Shown one piece after another: positions 1 to 8,270 of a stretch of DNA of 64,000 nucleotides. The stretch's first letter is position 1. Every line of letters starts with the position of its first letter. The notes under the pieces were generated by a model. It worked only from the letters and a program-made list of their open reading frames with translations. It was not told the DNA's origin and did not search any database. A program made the position numbers and the translations under genes. This stretch comes from Duodenibacillus sp. (GTDB lineage: Bacteria; Pseudomonadota; Gammaproteobacteria; Burkholderiales; Burkholderiaceae_F): assembly GCA_017628205.1 (NCBI GenBank), contig JAGBZO010000033.1, forward strand, positions 1 through 64,000. The letters are read 5' to 3'.

Positions 1-201
1 AATGCGGATATCCAAGCCGCGATGAATATTGGACGAAAAGAACTCGGCAATGAGTGGCTCAAAGAGTTACTCGAAGTCGATGGGGGCATTATCATGGACA
101 TGCCCGTAACCATCCGAAAAATCCATCAAAAGATGGATTTTCGGCGGTTATTAGAATTGGGAGTACGCTCCCAAGAAACCACGCACGTGAGTGCGTGGTA
201 G
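1..201 (+). CDS. tnpB: TnpB RNA-guided nuclease, C-terminal fragment (partial at window edge)
   Basis: Only the last 66 codons are in the window. They open with the motif NADIQAAMNI, which matches the conserved TnpB C-terminal block (NADxNAAxNI) carrying the last catalytic Asp of the RuvC-like nuclease. The frame then runs to a TAG at 199-201. TnpB proteins of IS200/IS605 elements are RNA-guided DNA endonucleases, ancestral to Cas12, that favour retention of the transposon. As in other members, the 3' end of the gene overlaps the hairpins of its guide-type RNA. Whether the N-terminal part is intact cannot be seen. Confidence 0.8.
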   Translation, partial: NADIQAAMNIGRKELGNEWLKELLEVDGGIIMDMPVTIRKIHQKMDFRRLLELGVRSQETTHVSAW

Positions 202-207
202 TTCATA
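114..207 (+). ncRNA. Candidate right-end guide RNA (reRNA/omega RNA) 3' scaffold of the TnpB element
   Basis: Three hairpins lie in tandem inside the tnpB 3' end. The first is 114-144, about 13 bp with one bulged A and an AAAA loop. The second is 157-174, a 7-bp perfect stem with loop TACG. The third is 178-199, a 9-bp perfect stem with loop GTGA. TnpB guide RNAs are made from exactly this part of the element, and the guide is the DNA just past the right end. If so, the guide here would read from about 208 into the integrase remnant. The hairpins are seen; their function is inferred from the family. Confidence 0.5.
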
Positions 208-309
208 ACTGAGCCACGAATGCAGTAGCATCGTGACACAAACCTATTTACGCGAAGACATGCTTGAGCAACGTCGCGGTTGATGCAAGCGTGGGCCGAC
301 ACAATCATG
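208..309 (+). pseudogene. Tyrosine integrase C-terminal remnant (copy A)
   Basis: This stretch aligns along its length with the end of the integrase relic at 4855-4957. Its translation gives VTQTYLREDMLEQRRG, the region of the catalytic Tyr of P4-type integrases, and then, after a 1-base deletion relative to copy B near 282, LMQAWADTIM. The rest of the gene is missing. Homology begins exactly where the IS200/IS605 right end stops, so the insertion sequence probably landed in this integrase. It is a dead fragment, diverged from copy B, so the two look like different integrases rather than a recent duplication. Confidence 0.65.
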
Positions 310-355
310 CTAGGTACCCTTTGACTTATCCGTATCCCCAAAGGTCCGAAAACAC

Positions 356-382
356 AAAGGGCTGTCTTGCCGACAGCCCTTT
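356..382 (-). terminator. Intrinsic terminator of the YadA-like gene
   Basis: A perfect 11-bp stem (356-366 with 372-382) and a 5-base loop lies just downstream of the adhesin stop codon. On the minus strand the stem ends in CCCTTT followed by a T-rich stretch. Confidence 0.8.
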
Positions 383-400
383 TCACTCCTTCAAATCAAA

Positions 401-3400
401 TTACTTTTGCTTCATCTTTTGGATTTCGCCACGCAATGCGGCCAATTCCTTCATGACCAGATCAAGCTTTTGATCCGAAAGCGAGGCCTTCTCCTGAGCC
501 TTCTTCAACGCAGACTGGGTAGAAGCCAATTGCTCGCTCACTTGATTCAAACGCTTGGCGGAAGCGTCTTCACGCAGGTTGGCGCTTTCGATACGAGCGA
601 TCAACGCACGGTTCTGATCCGTCAAATCCACAACCTTGCGATTGATATCCGATTGGCTGACCGCCTTGTAAGAGCTGCCGCCGCCGAAGCGATACGAAAG
701 CCCCACGTTCATCATGTAATCGTCGTTGCCGGCTGCCGATGCACCCAACCCCAAGGTCAGGTTTTCGGTCGGACGATAGAACACCCCGATAGCGGCGGCT
801 TGTTTGCCGTCATAGTGGCCAAGACCGACCGCACCGCTAAACGGATGTTCGGCACTGAAGTCTTGAGGACGCAAGGCTGCCAAAGCGGCGGCTCCGGCAC
901 CCACGCGCTTGACCTTGTCATACACGCGGTTGACCTGATGGTTCAAGGTTTGGATGTTCGAGGCGTTTTGACCGATCATCTGTTGCGTTTCAAAGAGTTG
1001 CGAACCGTTCACGGCGTCGGTCGAATCGGCGGCGATCGTACCGGCCGACAACCCCGTGATCTTCCCGGTCGAATCCAGGGTCAGGCTGTTGCCGACTTTG
1101 AGGGTACCCTCGTCACCATTCATGGCGATTTGCTTGTCACCGGAACCTGCCGTCACCTGATTGGCCGACAGTTGATCGGTTGTAATCTGCCCGTCCTTGA
1201 CGGACGTAGTGCCGACAACCAAGCCCGTGCCGTCGATCGTGGCCGTCGCGCCATTTATCGTGTAAACCGTCGATTCGAGCGACATGTTCTTGTTAATGGC
1301 AATGTCGTAATGCTTGCCGCCCGTTGCATTGGTCGTTTCGGTCAAGACGACGTTGGCATCGCTCTGGGAAACGGTCGTATGTTTCGCAGCTTCGGTTTCG
1401 ACATCGTCGAGTCGGACATTCGTGCGATCCTTAAACGTATCGAATTCAGCCTTATTCGTTGCAATGTCGGCCTTGTTGGCGGCGATACCGGCAGCGTTTG
1501 TTTCGGTCGCCGTCTTAGTGGCCGCGATGTCGCTCTTGTTCTGAGCGATGTCAGCCTTGTTGGCTGCAATGCCGGCGGCATTTGCTTCGGTGGCCGCCTT
1601 ATTGGCCGCGATGTCGCTCTTGTTCTGAGCAATGTCGGCCTTATTGGCGGCGATACCGGCTGCGTTTGTTTCGGTCGCCGTCTTAGTGGCCGCAATGTCG
1701 CTCTTGTTCTGAGCGATGTCGGCCTTGTTGGCTACAATGCCGGCGGCATTTGCTTCGGTGGCCGCCTTATTGGTGGCGATACCAGCAGCGTTTGTTTCCG
1801 TCGCCGTCTTATTGGCCGCAATGTCCAACTTGTTCTGAGCAATATCGGCCTTATTGGCTGCGATGCCGGACTGGTTCGTTGCGATGTCGCTGATGTTTTG
1901 ATCGACTTTACTCTTGTAAGTCGTGAAGTCAGAATTCAAAGCGTCGACTCCCAACTTCGACGTCCATGCTGCTACGTCAATGTCTGCACTCGTCGCTTTT
2001 GCTACGCCAGTGATGGCAGAAGCATTGGCTTCGGTGGCCGTCTTGTTGGCCGCGATGGCCACCTTGTTCTGATCAATGCCGGACTGGTTCGTTGCGATGT
2101 CGCTGATGTTTTGATCGACTTTACTCTTGTAGGTCGTGAAGTCAGAATTCAAAGCATCGACTCCTAACTTCGACGTCCATGCTGCTACGTCAATGTCTGC
2201 ACTCGTCGCTTTTGCTACACCAGTGATGGCAGAAGCAACCGTTCCGCCCGTCACCAAACCTGTATTGCCGGACTCCACGACACCCACGCCTAATTTGGCA
2301 CTCCAGGAGGCAACATTGCTAGGGCTCAGATTGCCGGCATTCAAGTCAGGCTTCGTGCCTAACGCTGTGTTTAATTGTCCAACGGTTGCGGCATCGTTCA
2401 AGGCAGTACCATCGGCCACATTGACAATTCTGCGTTTTAAAGTAGTACTGCCGACGGAAACAGTTCGATCTTCAGTTGCAGTACTATAAGCACCAAGCGC
2501 AACAGATTGCCATCCACCTGCAGTAGTTTTGTACCCAATGGCTACCGCTGCAGCATCATCAGTCGTTGCAGACGATCCGATGGCAACTGATGTGTGATAA
2601 TTAGCACGAGCGCTTCCACCAATGGCAATTGAGCCGCTACTACCACCTACGAACGCCGCAGCCTCTCCTGCCGAATCAACCGCAATATACTCCAATTCAT
2701 TTTTAATCGGATTTAATGCGGAATAGATTGTTCCACCCGTCACCAAACCCGTATTACCGGACTCCACGACACCCACGCCTAATTTGGCACTCCAGGCGTC
2801 CACGTCAACGAGGCTCAAATTCCTGCCTCGGAGGTCGAAAATAAATTCTTTGTTCGTCGAAATGTCTTCAGCATTCTTGGCAATATCAAGAATGTTCTGT
2901 TCAACCTTACCCTTATAGGCCGCATAATCAGCAATGCCTAACTTGGAGCTCCAGGAGGCTACATTGCTATCGTTCAAATTGCCGGCATCCAAGTCAGCCT
3001 TCGTTCCTAAAGCCGTGTTTAATTGTCCAACGGTTGCCGCATCTGTAGCTAAAACCCCAGCTTTGACATTGATAATTCTGCGAGTTATCCCCTCTTGAGT
3101 CGAACCTACAGATATAACACCATTAGTGTCAGAAACTGTCTTATCGGCAGAAAGTGCTTTAGAAGATGCACCAAGAGCGACAGAGAGATTCGCTTGTGCC
3201 ACTGCAGCAGAGCCCAACGCATAAGCTGATTCTCCTGATGCAATTGATTCAGAACCTATAGCATAGGCCTGATAGCCGGATGCGCGTGCGGTATAACCTA
3301 ACGCATAAGCTAACCCTTGGGATGCCTGTGCGTTAGCGCCCAATGCATAAGCTGAAGTTCCAGATGCAATTGCACCCGAACCTAAAGCATAGGCCTGATA

Positions 3401-4200
3401 GCCTGATGCTTGGGCCGGAGAATAGATATCACCCATAGCGATACCAGGCATTGCATTCTTTGCTTGAGCTTGAATTGCGGCAACTGCGTCAGTATTTGTT
3501 CCAGAGGCTACTTCAGACCAATCGACCCCTAAATTATCTAAGCCCAATGCCGTTGACCATTTAGCTGTATCGATGCCAGAGGCATTCTTTAATTGGCCGT
3601 AAGTCGCAGCATCATTCGGATTCTCACCATCAGCCACATTGACGATTCTGCGTTTTAAAGTACTACTGCCGACGGAAACAGTGTTATCCGCACTTGTAAC
3701 GCTGTTATATCCTAAAGCTACAGAATTCGAATGACTAGCTGTTGCACCCCGCCCTAAAGCCACTGCACTTTCGTAGCTAGCGTTTGCGTTATACCCCACA
3801 GCCGTCGCATATTGTGTAGCTGCTGCTTTATACCCCACAGCTGTTGCATAAGTGCCAGTTGATGTATTTCCCCCCAGAGCAACGGCCCCATTTGCCGCAT
3901 TGGCTTTCAAACCTACGGCTACAGCAGCAACATCGGCCGCGACTGCGCTGTACCCTATAGCCATACTATTTCCTGATCCAGCAGTAGCGTTAGTTTGAGA
4001 GCCTGCCTCGATTCCAAATTTAATATAATTTGTTAATTCGTTAGTACTCGCCCCATGAGCGACAAGCGTTACCAGTATCATCGGTACGGCCAGGGCAACA
4101 CTTTTTACCCCCCCCGCCTAGTACACGCACGGCCCAACTCGCTCACTGCGACGAACATTCCCTTGGTTCGGTTATAGACGACCTTCAAAACGCGATTCAT
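401..4200 (-). CDS. YadA-like trimeric autotransporter adhesin, out of frame at a G8 tract (probably phase-variable)
   Basis: A type Vc surface adhesin. The ATG at 4198-4200 opens an extended signal peptide region (MNRVLKVVYNRTKG...VAVSEL, like the usual MNKIYKVVWN...VAVSEL). It meets eight G (minus strand, 4108-4115) and stops at TAA. Nine G would read through KSVALAVP into a hydrophobic signal core and the 1226-codon body, giving 1266 residues. The body has several YadA-head stretches (AxAxGxxAxA type), necks (RRIVNVADG, NDAATVGQL), a stalk of 28-residue repeats (NKADIAQNKSDIAA...) and a membrane anchor starting about DAVNGSQLFETQ. About 85 residues of coiled coil follow the last beta strand (GLSYRFGG), which is unusual because anchors normally end at an aromatic residue. 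Integrase relics flank it. The 8-G state could be real OFF phase or a homopolymer error. Confidence 0.85.
1459..1865 (-). repeat. 84-bp stalk repeats in the adhesin gene
   Basis: Tandem imperfect units encode 28-residue coiled-coil blocks of the form IAANKADIAQNKSDIAATK + TATETNAAG, alternating with a close variant (ANKAATEANAAG). One half-length unit (IATNKAATEANAAG) marks a past recombination event. Units are similar enough to recombine, so stalk length may vary between strains. Confidence 0.8.
1863..2237 (-). repeat. Near-identical 162-bp direct repeats in the adhesin gene
   Basis: 1863-2024 and 2076-2237 differ at only a few positions and both encode a neck/stalk segment containing ATSADIDVAAWTSKLGVDAL and KSKVDQNISDIATNQSG. 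This is an internal duplication that could delete or expand by recombination. Confidence 0.8.
4108..4115 (-). repeat. Homopolymeric G8 tract (C8 on plus strand): slippage site
   Basis: Eight C on the plus strand read as eight G in the adhesin coding strand, between the extended signal peptide region and the hydrophobic signal core. With n = 8 the frame ends at the TAA immediately after the tract. With n = 6 or 9 it continues into the adhesin body. Such tracts inside surface-protein genes are classical slipped-strand mispairing switches. Confidence 0.75.
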
Positions 4201-4290
4201 ATGACACCCCTAAATAGGAAGTAAGGTTGCGTTTATTCTCGCGCTTTTATTCCGAGGCTTTCAATCAAACCAAGAATTGGTCCTATCTCA

Positions 4291-4358
4291 AGCAGTTTCT
4301 GTAGTTAAAGAGTAACACCTTCAAAGCAGTTTCTGTATTTAAAGAGTAACACCGTCAA
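4291..4358. repeat. Two tandem copies of a 34-bp unit
   Basis: 4291-4324 and 4325-4358 are 34-bp direct repeats (AGCAGTTTCTGTA..TAAAG and so on) that differ at two positions. They have no spacer between them. They sit exactly where the integrase relic starts, so they may mark a rearrangement boundary. Function unknown. Confidence 0.8.
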
Positions 4359-4957
4359 GCCGGCATCCCGTCCGTCTGGAAGGCGAATTTGGAATTCGAC
4401 CTGCCGAGCAAAGGAAAAGTACAAACTGTCGAACACCGTGAGGCCCTGACACTCGACGAAGCGCGCAAAGTGGTTTCCTACTGCTTGTCGCATCCGTCCC
4501 TCGGCAGCGCCGCCATTCTCTTCGGAATCGCCACTGCCAGTCGCGTCAATGAGTTCCGAATGGCTACCCGTGAGGAAATCGACGGAGATGTGTGGTTGGT
4601 GCCGCCGGAACGTCGTAAGGACGGTCGCCCGTATCCTGACCGTCTTCCGCTCTCATCTCTAGCCAAGAAAGCCTTGGAGATGGCGCTACCGAGGGGGCCC
4701 TCTTCGTGGCCAATCGTCGTGTGATTGCGGCCGATTCCCCGCGTTTGAAGTTGATTGCCATCGTTGGACGAAAGGTCACGATGCACGGGTGCCGCTCGAC
4801 GTTCTGCGATTGGTGTGCCGTTAACGGGGTTGACCATGCGCTTGCGCAAAAGGCACTGAGCCACAAATGGGGTAGTAACGTTACTCAGGCTTATCTGCGT
4901 GAGGATATGCTCGAGTAGCGACGTGGATTAATGCAGATGTGGGCTGACACAATCATG
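4350..4957 (+). pseudogene. P4-type tyrosine integrase, truncated and frameshifted (copy B)
   Basis: The C-terminal half of a phage/island integrase. The open frame starts after a stop at 4347 within the tandem repeat. It carries the first catalytic Arg (TASRVNEFRMATREE) and runs to about 4690, where a GGGGG run shifts the frame (EGALFVANRRV continues in another frame). The second part carries the HxxR box (MHGCRSTFCDW) and the catalytic Tyr region (VTQAYLREDM). A TAG interrupts it just after (LE-stop), before LMQMWADTIM. The N-terminal arm- and core-binding domains are absent. At least three lesions make it a clear relic of an integrated element. Confidence 0.8.
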
Positions 4958-5117
4958 AGCCATGCCCTGTGATTCGAAACCAACAGCTCTCTTTGAAGGG
5001 CCTCATGGATATAGATACTGTCCTGTGATTTCGGGAGCCCTTCCATGATTCGGTATCTCTATATCGTTTAGCAATTCAGAAAAGAGGACGCGTACCTGTT
5101 TTTGCTCTGGTGCTAGA

Positions 5118-5237
5118 TCAAGCAATGCACAATATTTTTTCTTCTGAACGCGTTTTAAAATTTTTCTGTCGCTTCTTACCATCAACTCGCCAGTGAACCG
5201 CGTTGGTTTCGGCCTCGGTTTTTCGTATAAATGCCAT
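5118..5237 (-). pseudogene. Integrase N-terminal (arm-binding) scrap beside tRNA-Leu
   Basis: A 39-codon frame begins MAFIRKTEAETNAVHWRVDG and continues KKRQKNFKTRSEEK before a stop. This resembles the N-terminal three-stranded arm-binding region of tyrosine integrases (AxIxKR..WRVR...GK..SKTFKT..EA). It lies 138 bases downstream of the tRNA-Leu 3' end on the same strand, a standard place for an integrase. The rest of the gene cannot be followed. An overlapping 90-codon frame at 5003-5275 on the same strand looks less protein-like. From about 4958 to 5117 I see nothing else. Confidence 0.4.
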
Positions 5238-5266
5238 GTCGAAACTCTTGTTAGACGCGAAAAAAT

Positions 5267-5288
5267 CGCCACCATTTCGCCACCATTT
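5267..5288. repeat. 11-bp tandem direct repeat near tRNA-Leu
   Basis: CGCCACCATTT occurs twice back to back (5267-5277 and 5278-5288), between the integrase scrap and the tRNA terminator. It could be an arm-type integrase site, but this is only a guess from position. Confidence 0.4.
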
Positions 5289-5330
5289 TCCCGAAATATA
5301 CCGTTTTATGCTGGTTTTTTAGCAAGAAAA

Positions 5331-5352
5331 AAGGCCTGAAAAATCAGGCCTT
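5331..5352 (-). terminator. Terminator after tRNA-Leu
   Basis: A 9-bp perfect stem (AAGGCCTGA, 5331-5339, with 5344-5352) and a 4-base loop. On the minus strand it is followed by a run of T, immediately past the tRNA. Confidence 0.8.
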
Positions 5353-5374
5353 AACGGAATATACCGATTTTCTC

Positions 5375-5458
5375 TGGTGGCCGAGACGGGAATCGAACCC
5401 GTACGCCAAAGGCTGCGGATTTTAAGTCCGCTACGTCTACCAATTTCGTCACTCGGCC
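5375..5458 (-). tRNA. tRNA-Leu (anticodon UAA)
   Basis: The minus strand reads GGCCGAG...CTCGGCC as a 7-bp acceptor stem, then discriminator A and an encoded CCA. The anticodon arm GCGGA-CTTAAAA-TCCGC gives anticodon TAA (UAA, reads UUA/UUG). A long variable arm and the T-arm GGGTTCGATTCCC are present, as expected for a class II leucine tRNA of 84 bases. Nearby integrase fragments suggest its 3' end has served as an attachment site, although I could not find a second copy of that end in the window. Confidence 0.95.
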
Positions 5459-5616
5459 AACCAAGAACAGCTAATTGTACATGAAAACCGCCCTTCTTTG
5501 GAAACTGTGTTTCGTCCGCAACTTTATTTATCGGCTCCGTGCCAAAAACACGAAATCGTGAGATACATTGCGTTACAATGCTCATTAATTTTGTCGCCTC
5601 AATTTCAGGAGAAAAA

Positions 5617-6396
5617 ATGAAGCTCAAGCACATGTTGGCCGCAGCCGCTGCCGTCGCGACGATCTTTACCGGCACCGTCCAGGCCGATCCTCTCAAGTAC
5701 ACGGTCGGTACGGGCGCCACCTATCGCCCGTTTGAATTCCAGACCGCCACCAAGGAAATCGTCGGTTTCGACATCGACTTGATGAAGGCCATCGCCAAGT
5801 CTCAGGGCTTTGAAGCCGAATTCATCAACACCCTTTGGGGCGTCATTTTCGAATCCGTCAAGAACGGTGACCGCGACATTATCATGTCCGGCATCACCAT
5901 CACCGACAAGCGCAAGGAAAGCGTCGATTTCTCTTACCCCTACTTCGCCGCTCACCAGTTGATCCTGACCCAAAAGGGTGTCGTGATCTCCGGTTTGAAG
6001 GATCTTGAAGGCAAGAGCGTTGCCGTTGTCGCCAACTCTGCCGGCGACATCGCCGTGTCCAACGCTTTCGGCAAGGCCAACAAGAACATCAAGCGCTTTG
6101 ACAACACCCCGCTCGCTTTGGAAGAACTCTCCGCCGGTGGTGTCGACGCGGCCGTCGGTGACGTCGGCGTGTTCGCCTACTATGCTTTGCAGAACCCCGA
6201 AAAGGCCTTCAACATGGCCCGTGACGTCAGCTTCAAGGACCAGTATTTCGGTATCGCCGTCCGCAAGGGCAACAAGGAGGTTCTCGACAAGATCAACGCC
6301 GGTCTGAAGGACGTTATTGCTTCCGGCAAGTACGCTGAAATCTACAAAAAGTGGTTCGGTGAAAAGGCTCCTGTTCCGACGTTGCCGATTCCCTAA
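5617..6396 (+). CDS. Polar amino-acid ABC transporter, periplasmic binding protein
   Basis: A 259-residue family-3 solute-binding protein of the GlnH/HisJ/ArtJ type. It delivers an amino acid in the periplasm to the permease and ATPase encoded next. A Sec signal peptide (MKLKHMLAAAAAVATIFTG, cleaved about VQA-DP) precedes the fold. Family features include YTVGTGATYRPFEF at the start of the mature protein and GFDIDLMKAIAK. The ATG at 5617 is preferred over an in-frame upstream start at 5539 because it has an AGGAGAAA ribosome site and begins the signal peptide. A TACAAT -10-like box lies at 5574-5579. The exact substrate cannot be read, though glutamine or basic amino acids are likely. Confidence 0.9.
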   Translation: MKLKHMLAAAAAVATIFTGTVQADPLKYTVGTGATYRPFEFQTATKEIVGFDIDLMKAIAKSQGFEAEFINTLWGVIFESVKNGDRDIIMSGITITDKRKESVDFSYPYFAAHQLILTQKGVVISGLKDLEGKSVAVVANSAGDIAVSNAFGKANKNIKRFDNTPLALEELSAGGVDAAVGDVGVFAYYALQNPEKAFNMARDVSFKDQYFGIAVRKGNKEVLDKINAGLKDVIASGKYAEIYKKWFGEKAPVPTLPIP

Positions 6397-6424
6397 TCGT
6401 CTCGCACTTCTGTAGTGTTGGAAC

Positions 6425-6467
6425 GCCCCCGAAGATGACGATACGCCATCCTCAGGGGCATTTTTCC
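6425..6467 (+). terminator. Internal (leaky) terminator between binding protein and permease
   Basis: The stem GCCCC(cg)AAGATG...CATC(c)T(ca)GGGGC is followed by TTTTT at 6461. In this position such a hairpin usually lets the binding protein be made in excess over the membrane parts. Confidence 0.7.
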
Positions 6468-6506
6468 GTTTGTTTGTTTATTAGTTTCAGTTGATGGGAG
6501 TACCTC

Positions 6507-7259
6507 ATGGGGGGTCTTCGTTTTGATGTCCTGGCGGAGTATTGGCCGCTGTTTCTCGAAGGCGCGACGATGACGTTGCAGCTGACGGTCGGCTGCGTCG
6601 TGTGCGGCGTCATGCTCGGCATGTTGTTGGGTATGGCACGTATGGCCAGTGCCCGTCATGCACCTTGGAAAACGATATTGTGTTACGGCGTGCGTTGGCC
6701 CGTCACGATTTGGGTCAGCTTCTTTCGCGGCACGCCGTTGTTCGTACAGATTTTCTTGATGTATTTTGCCGTGTTGCCGGTGTTCATTCACCCGATCGAC
6801 GGCTTGATCATCGACGGTCCTTTGGCCCGCGAACTGCGCACCAACTACGGCGCCTTCATGGCCGGCTTTTTTGCCATCACGCTCAATGCCGGCGCCTACA
6901 TGAGTGAAGTGTTCCGTGCCGGCATTCAATCTCTCGACAAGGGGCAATCCGAAGCGGCCCGTTCGATCGGCATGAATTACTGGCAGTGCATGCGTCACAT
7001 CATCATGCCGCAGGCTTTCCGCCGCATGCTTCCGGCTTTGGGCAACAACGCCATCGCCATTTTGAAGGACTCGTCGCTGGTTTCCGCGATCGGCATGACC
7101 GAACTGGCTTATGCCGCTCGTACCGTCGCCGGTGCGTCCGCTCGTTATTGGGAACCCTACTTGACGATTTCCGTCATGTATTGGGTCATGACTTTGGTAT
7201 TGGCCTACGGTATCAGCCGTCTTGAAAAGCGTCTCGGCAAGGGGGATGATCAGCAATGA
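6507..7259 (+). CDS. Polar amino-acid ABC transporter, inner-membrane permease
   Basis: A 250-residue permease of the HisMQ/GlnP family. Hydrophobic helices occur at about 15-40, 65-95, 115-140 and 215-235. The cytoplasmic EAA loop, which docks the ATPase, reads [20 protein letters not shown]. The FRGTPLFVQ motif typical of this family is present. The ATG at 6507 has GGGAG six bases upstream. Its stop overlaps the ATPase start (ATGA at 7256-7259), so the two are translationally coupled. Only one permease is encoded, so it likely works as a homodimer. Confidence 0.9.
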   Translation: MGGLRFDVLAEYWPLFLEGATMTLQLTVGCVVCGVMLGMLLGMARMASARHAPWKTILCYGVRWPVTIWVSFFRGTPLFVQIFLMYFAVLPVFIHPIDGLIIDGPLARELRTNYGAFMAGFFAITLNAGAYMSEVFRAGIQSLDKGQSEAARSIGMNYWQCMRHIIMPQAFRRMLPALGNNAIAILKDSSLVSAIGMTELAYAARTVAGASARYWEPYLTISVMYWVMTLVLAYGISRLEKRLGKGDDQQ

Positions 7260-7990
7260 GTGAAGTAATGGTTTCGATCCGCAACCTCCATAAACGCTTT
7301 GGCGATTTGGAAGTACTCAAAGGCGTCGATCTGGACGTTCGTCGCGGTGAAAAGGTCGTTATCCTGGGGCCCTCCGGCTCGGGCAAATCGACCATGTTGC
7401 GCTGCATCAATCTGTTGGAAGATCCCGATATCGGCGTCATCACCGTGGACGGTGCAGAAATCACCAGTCGCCACACCAACATCAACAAGGTGCGCGAACA
7501 CCTTGGCATGGTGTTCCAGCGATTCAACCTGTGGCCTCACAAGAGCGTCCTTGAAAACGTCATGCTCGGTCAAATCGTTGTCAGCGGCAAGAGCAAGGAA
7601 GAGGCCGAAAAGCGTGCCATGGAGACCTTGAAACGCGTCGGTTTGGCCGATAAGGCACACCAGTATCCCGTCCGTTTGTCCGGCGGTCAGCAACAACGCG
7701 TTGCCATCGCCCGCACATTGGCCATGGATCCCAAGGTCATTCTGTTCGATGAACCGACCTCGGCGCTTGACCCGGAACTCGTCGGCGAAGTATTGGCCGT
7801 GATGAAGAGTCTGGCCGATGAAGGTATGACCATGATCGTGGTGACCCATGAAATCGGTTTTGCCCGTGAAGTGGCCGACCGCGTCATTTTCATGGACGGC
7901 GGCGTCATCGTCGAAGAAGGTCATCCCAACGACGTTCTCGTCAATCCCAAGGAAGAGCGCACCCGCGCGTTCTTGAAGCGCGTTCTGTAA
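7256..7990 (+). CDS. Polar amino-acid ABC transporter, ATPase
   Basis: A 244-residue ATPase of the GlnQ/HisP family that powers import by the preceding permease. Walker A is GPSGSGKST (about 38-46), the Q-loop lies in [13 protein letters not shown], the signature is [16 protein letters not shown], Walker B is [14 protein letters not shown], and the switch His is in VVTHEIGFA. The length is normal for the family. It is the last gene of the operon, followed by a terminator. Confidence 0.93.
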   Translation: MSEVMVSIRNLHKRFGDLEVLKGVDLDVRRGEKVVILGPSGSGKSTMLRCINLLEDPDIGVITVDGAEITSRHTNINKVREHLGMVFQRFNLWPHKSVLENVMLGQIVVSGKSKEEAEKRAMETLKRVGLADKAHQYPVRLSGGQQQRVAIARTLAMDPKVILFDEPTSALDPELVGEVLAVMKSLADEGMTMIVVTHEIGFAREVADRVIFMDGGVIVEEGHPNDVLVNPKEERTRAFLKRVL

Positions 7991-8010
7991 CGCGCCCCGA
8001 CCGTTGCCTA

Positions 8011-8046
8011 AAGGTTCGCGTCCAAGAGGTCGCGGACCTTTTTTAT
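8011..8046 (+). terminator. Terminator of the amino-acid ABC operon
   Basis: AAGGTTCGCG pairs with CGCGGACCTT (one mismatch) around a 10-base loop and is followed by TTTT. Confidence 0.75.
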
Positions 8047-8270
8047 TATCCTTACGATTTGAAGTTATTACTCCGAAGCCGCCGCTTTTTTTGCCGATTG
8101 AATAGCGACGGGCTCTTTTCATCACCCCGTCGGCTTGAAACGGGCGCATACCGCCCTATCTCGTTGTATTTTCACGACTATCCATCGAAACCTACCCCAT
8201 TGATACGCTTTCTTTTTTATTCCCTCTCGTAGAATATCGAGTACCGTTTCAGTAAATTTTTCGCACCATC

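Larger units (their letters stand above)
1..207 (+). mobile_element. Right end of an IS200/IS605-family element (truncated by window start)
   Basis: The first 201 bases encode the C-terminus of a TnpB protein and finish in a perfect 9-bp hairpin at 178-199, the usual form of the right end of IS200/IS605 elements. Homology to an integrase C-terminus starts abruptly at 208, so the element boundary is placed at about 207. This family normally makes no target duplication. The left end and any tnpA lie outside the window, so completeness cannot be judged. Confidence 0.75.

Noticed and set aside
4291..4358. Possible CRISPR array
   Set aside because: There are only two 34-bp copies, directly adjoining with no spacer, and no cas genes.
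5003..5275. A 90-codon minus-strand frame as a real gene
   Set aside because: The overlapping frame at 5118-5237 has the more protein-like integrase N-terminal sequence. The 90-codon frame has no recognised feature.
5375..5458. Intact attL/attR pair from integration at tRNA-Leu
   Set aside because: I looked for a second copy of the tRNA 3' end near the integrase relics and found none in the window.
6507..6515. G6 run at the permease start as a phase-variation tract
   Set aside because: The run is short, the gene is in frame and a transport housekeeping gene, and there is no sign of an alternate state.
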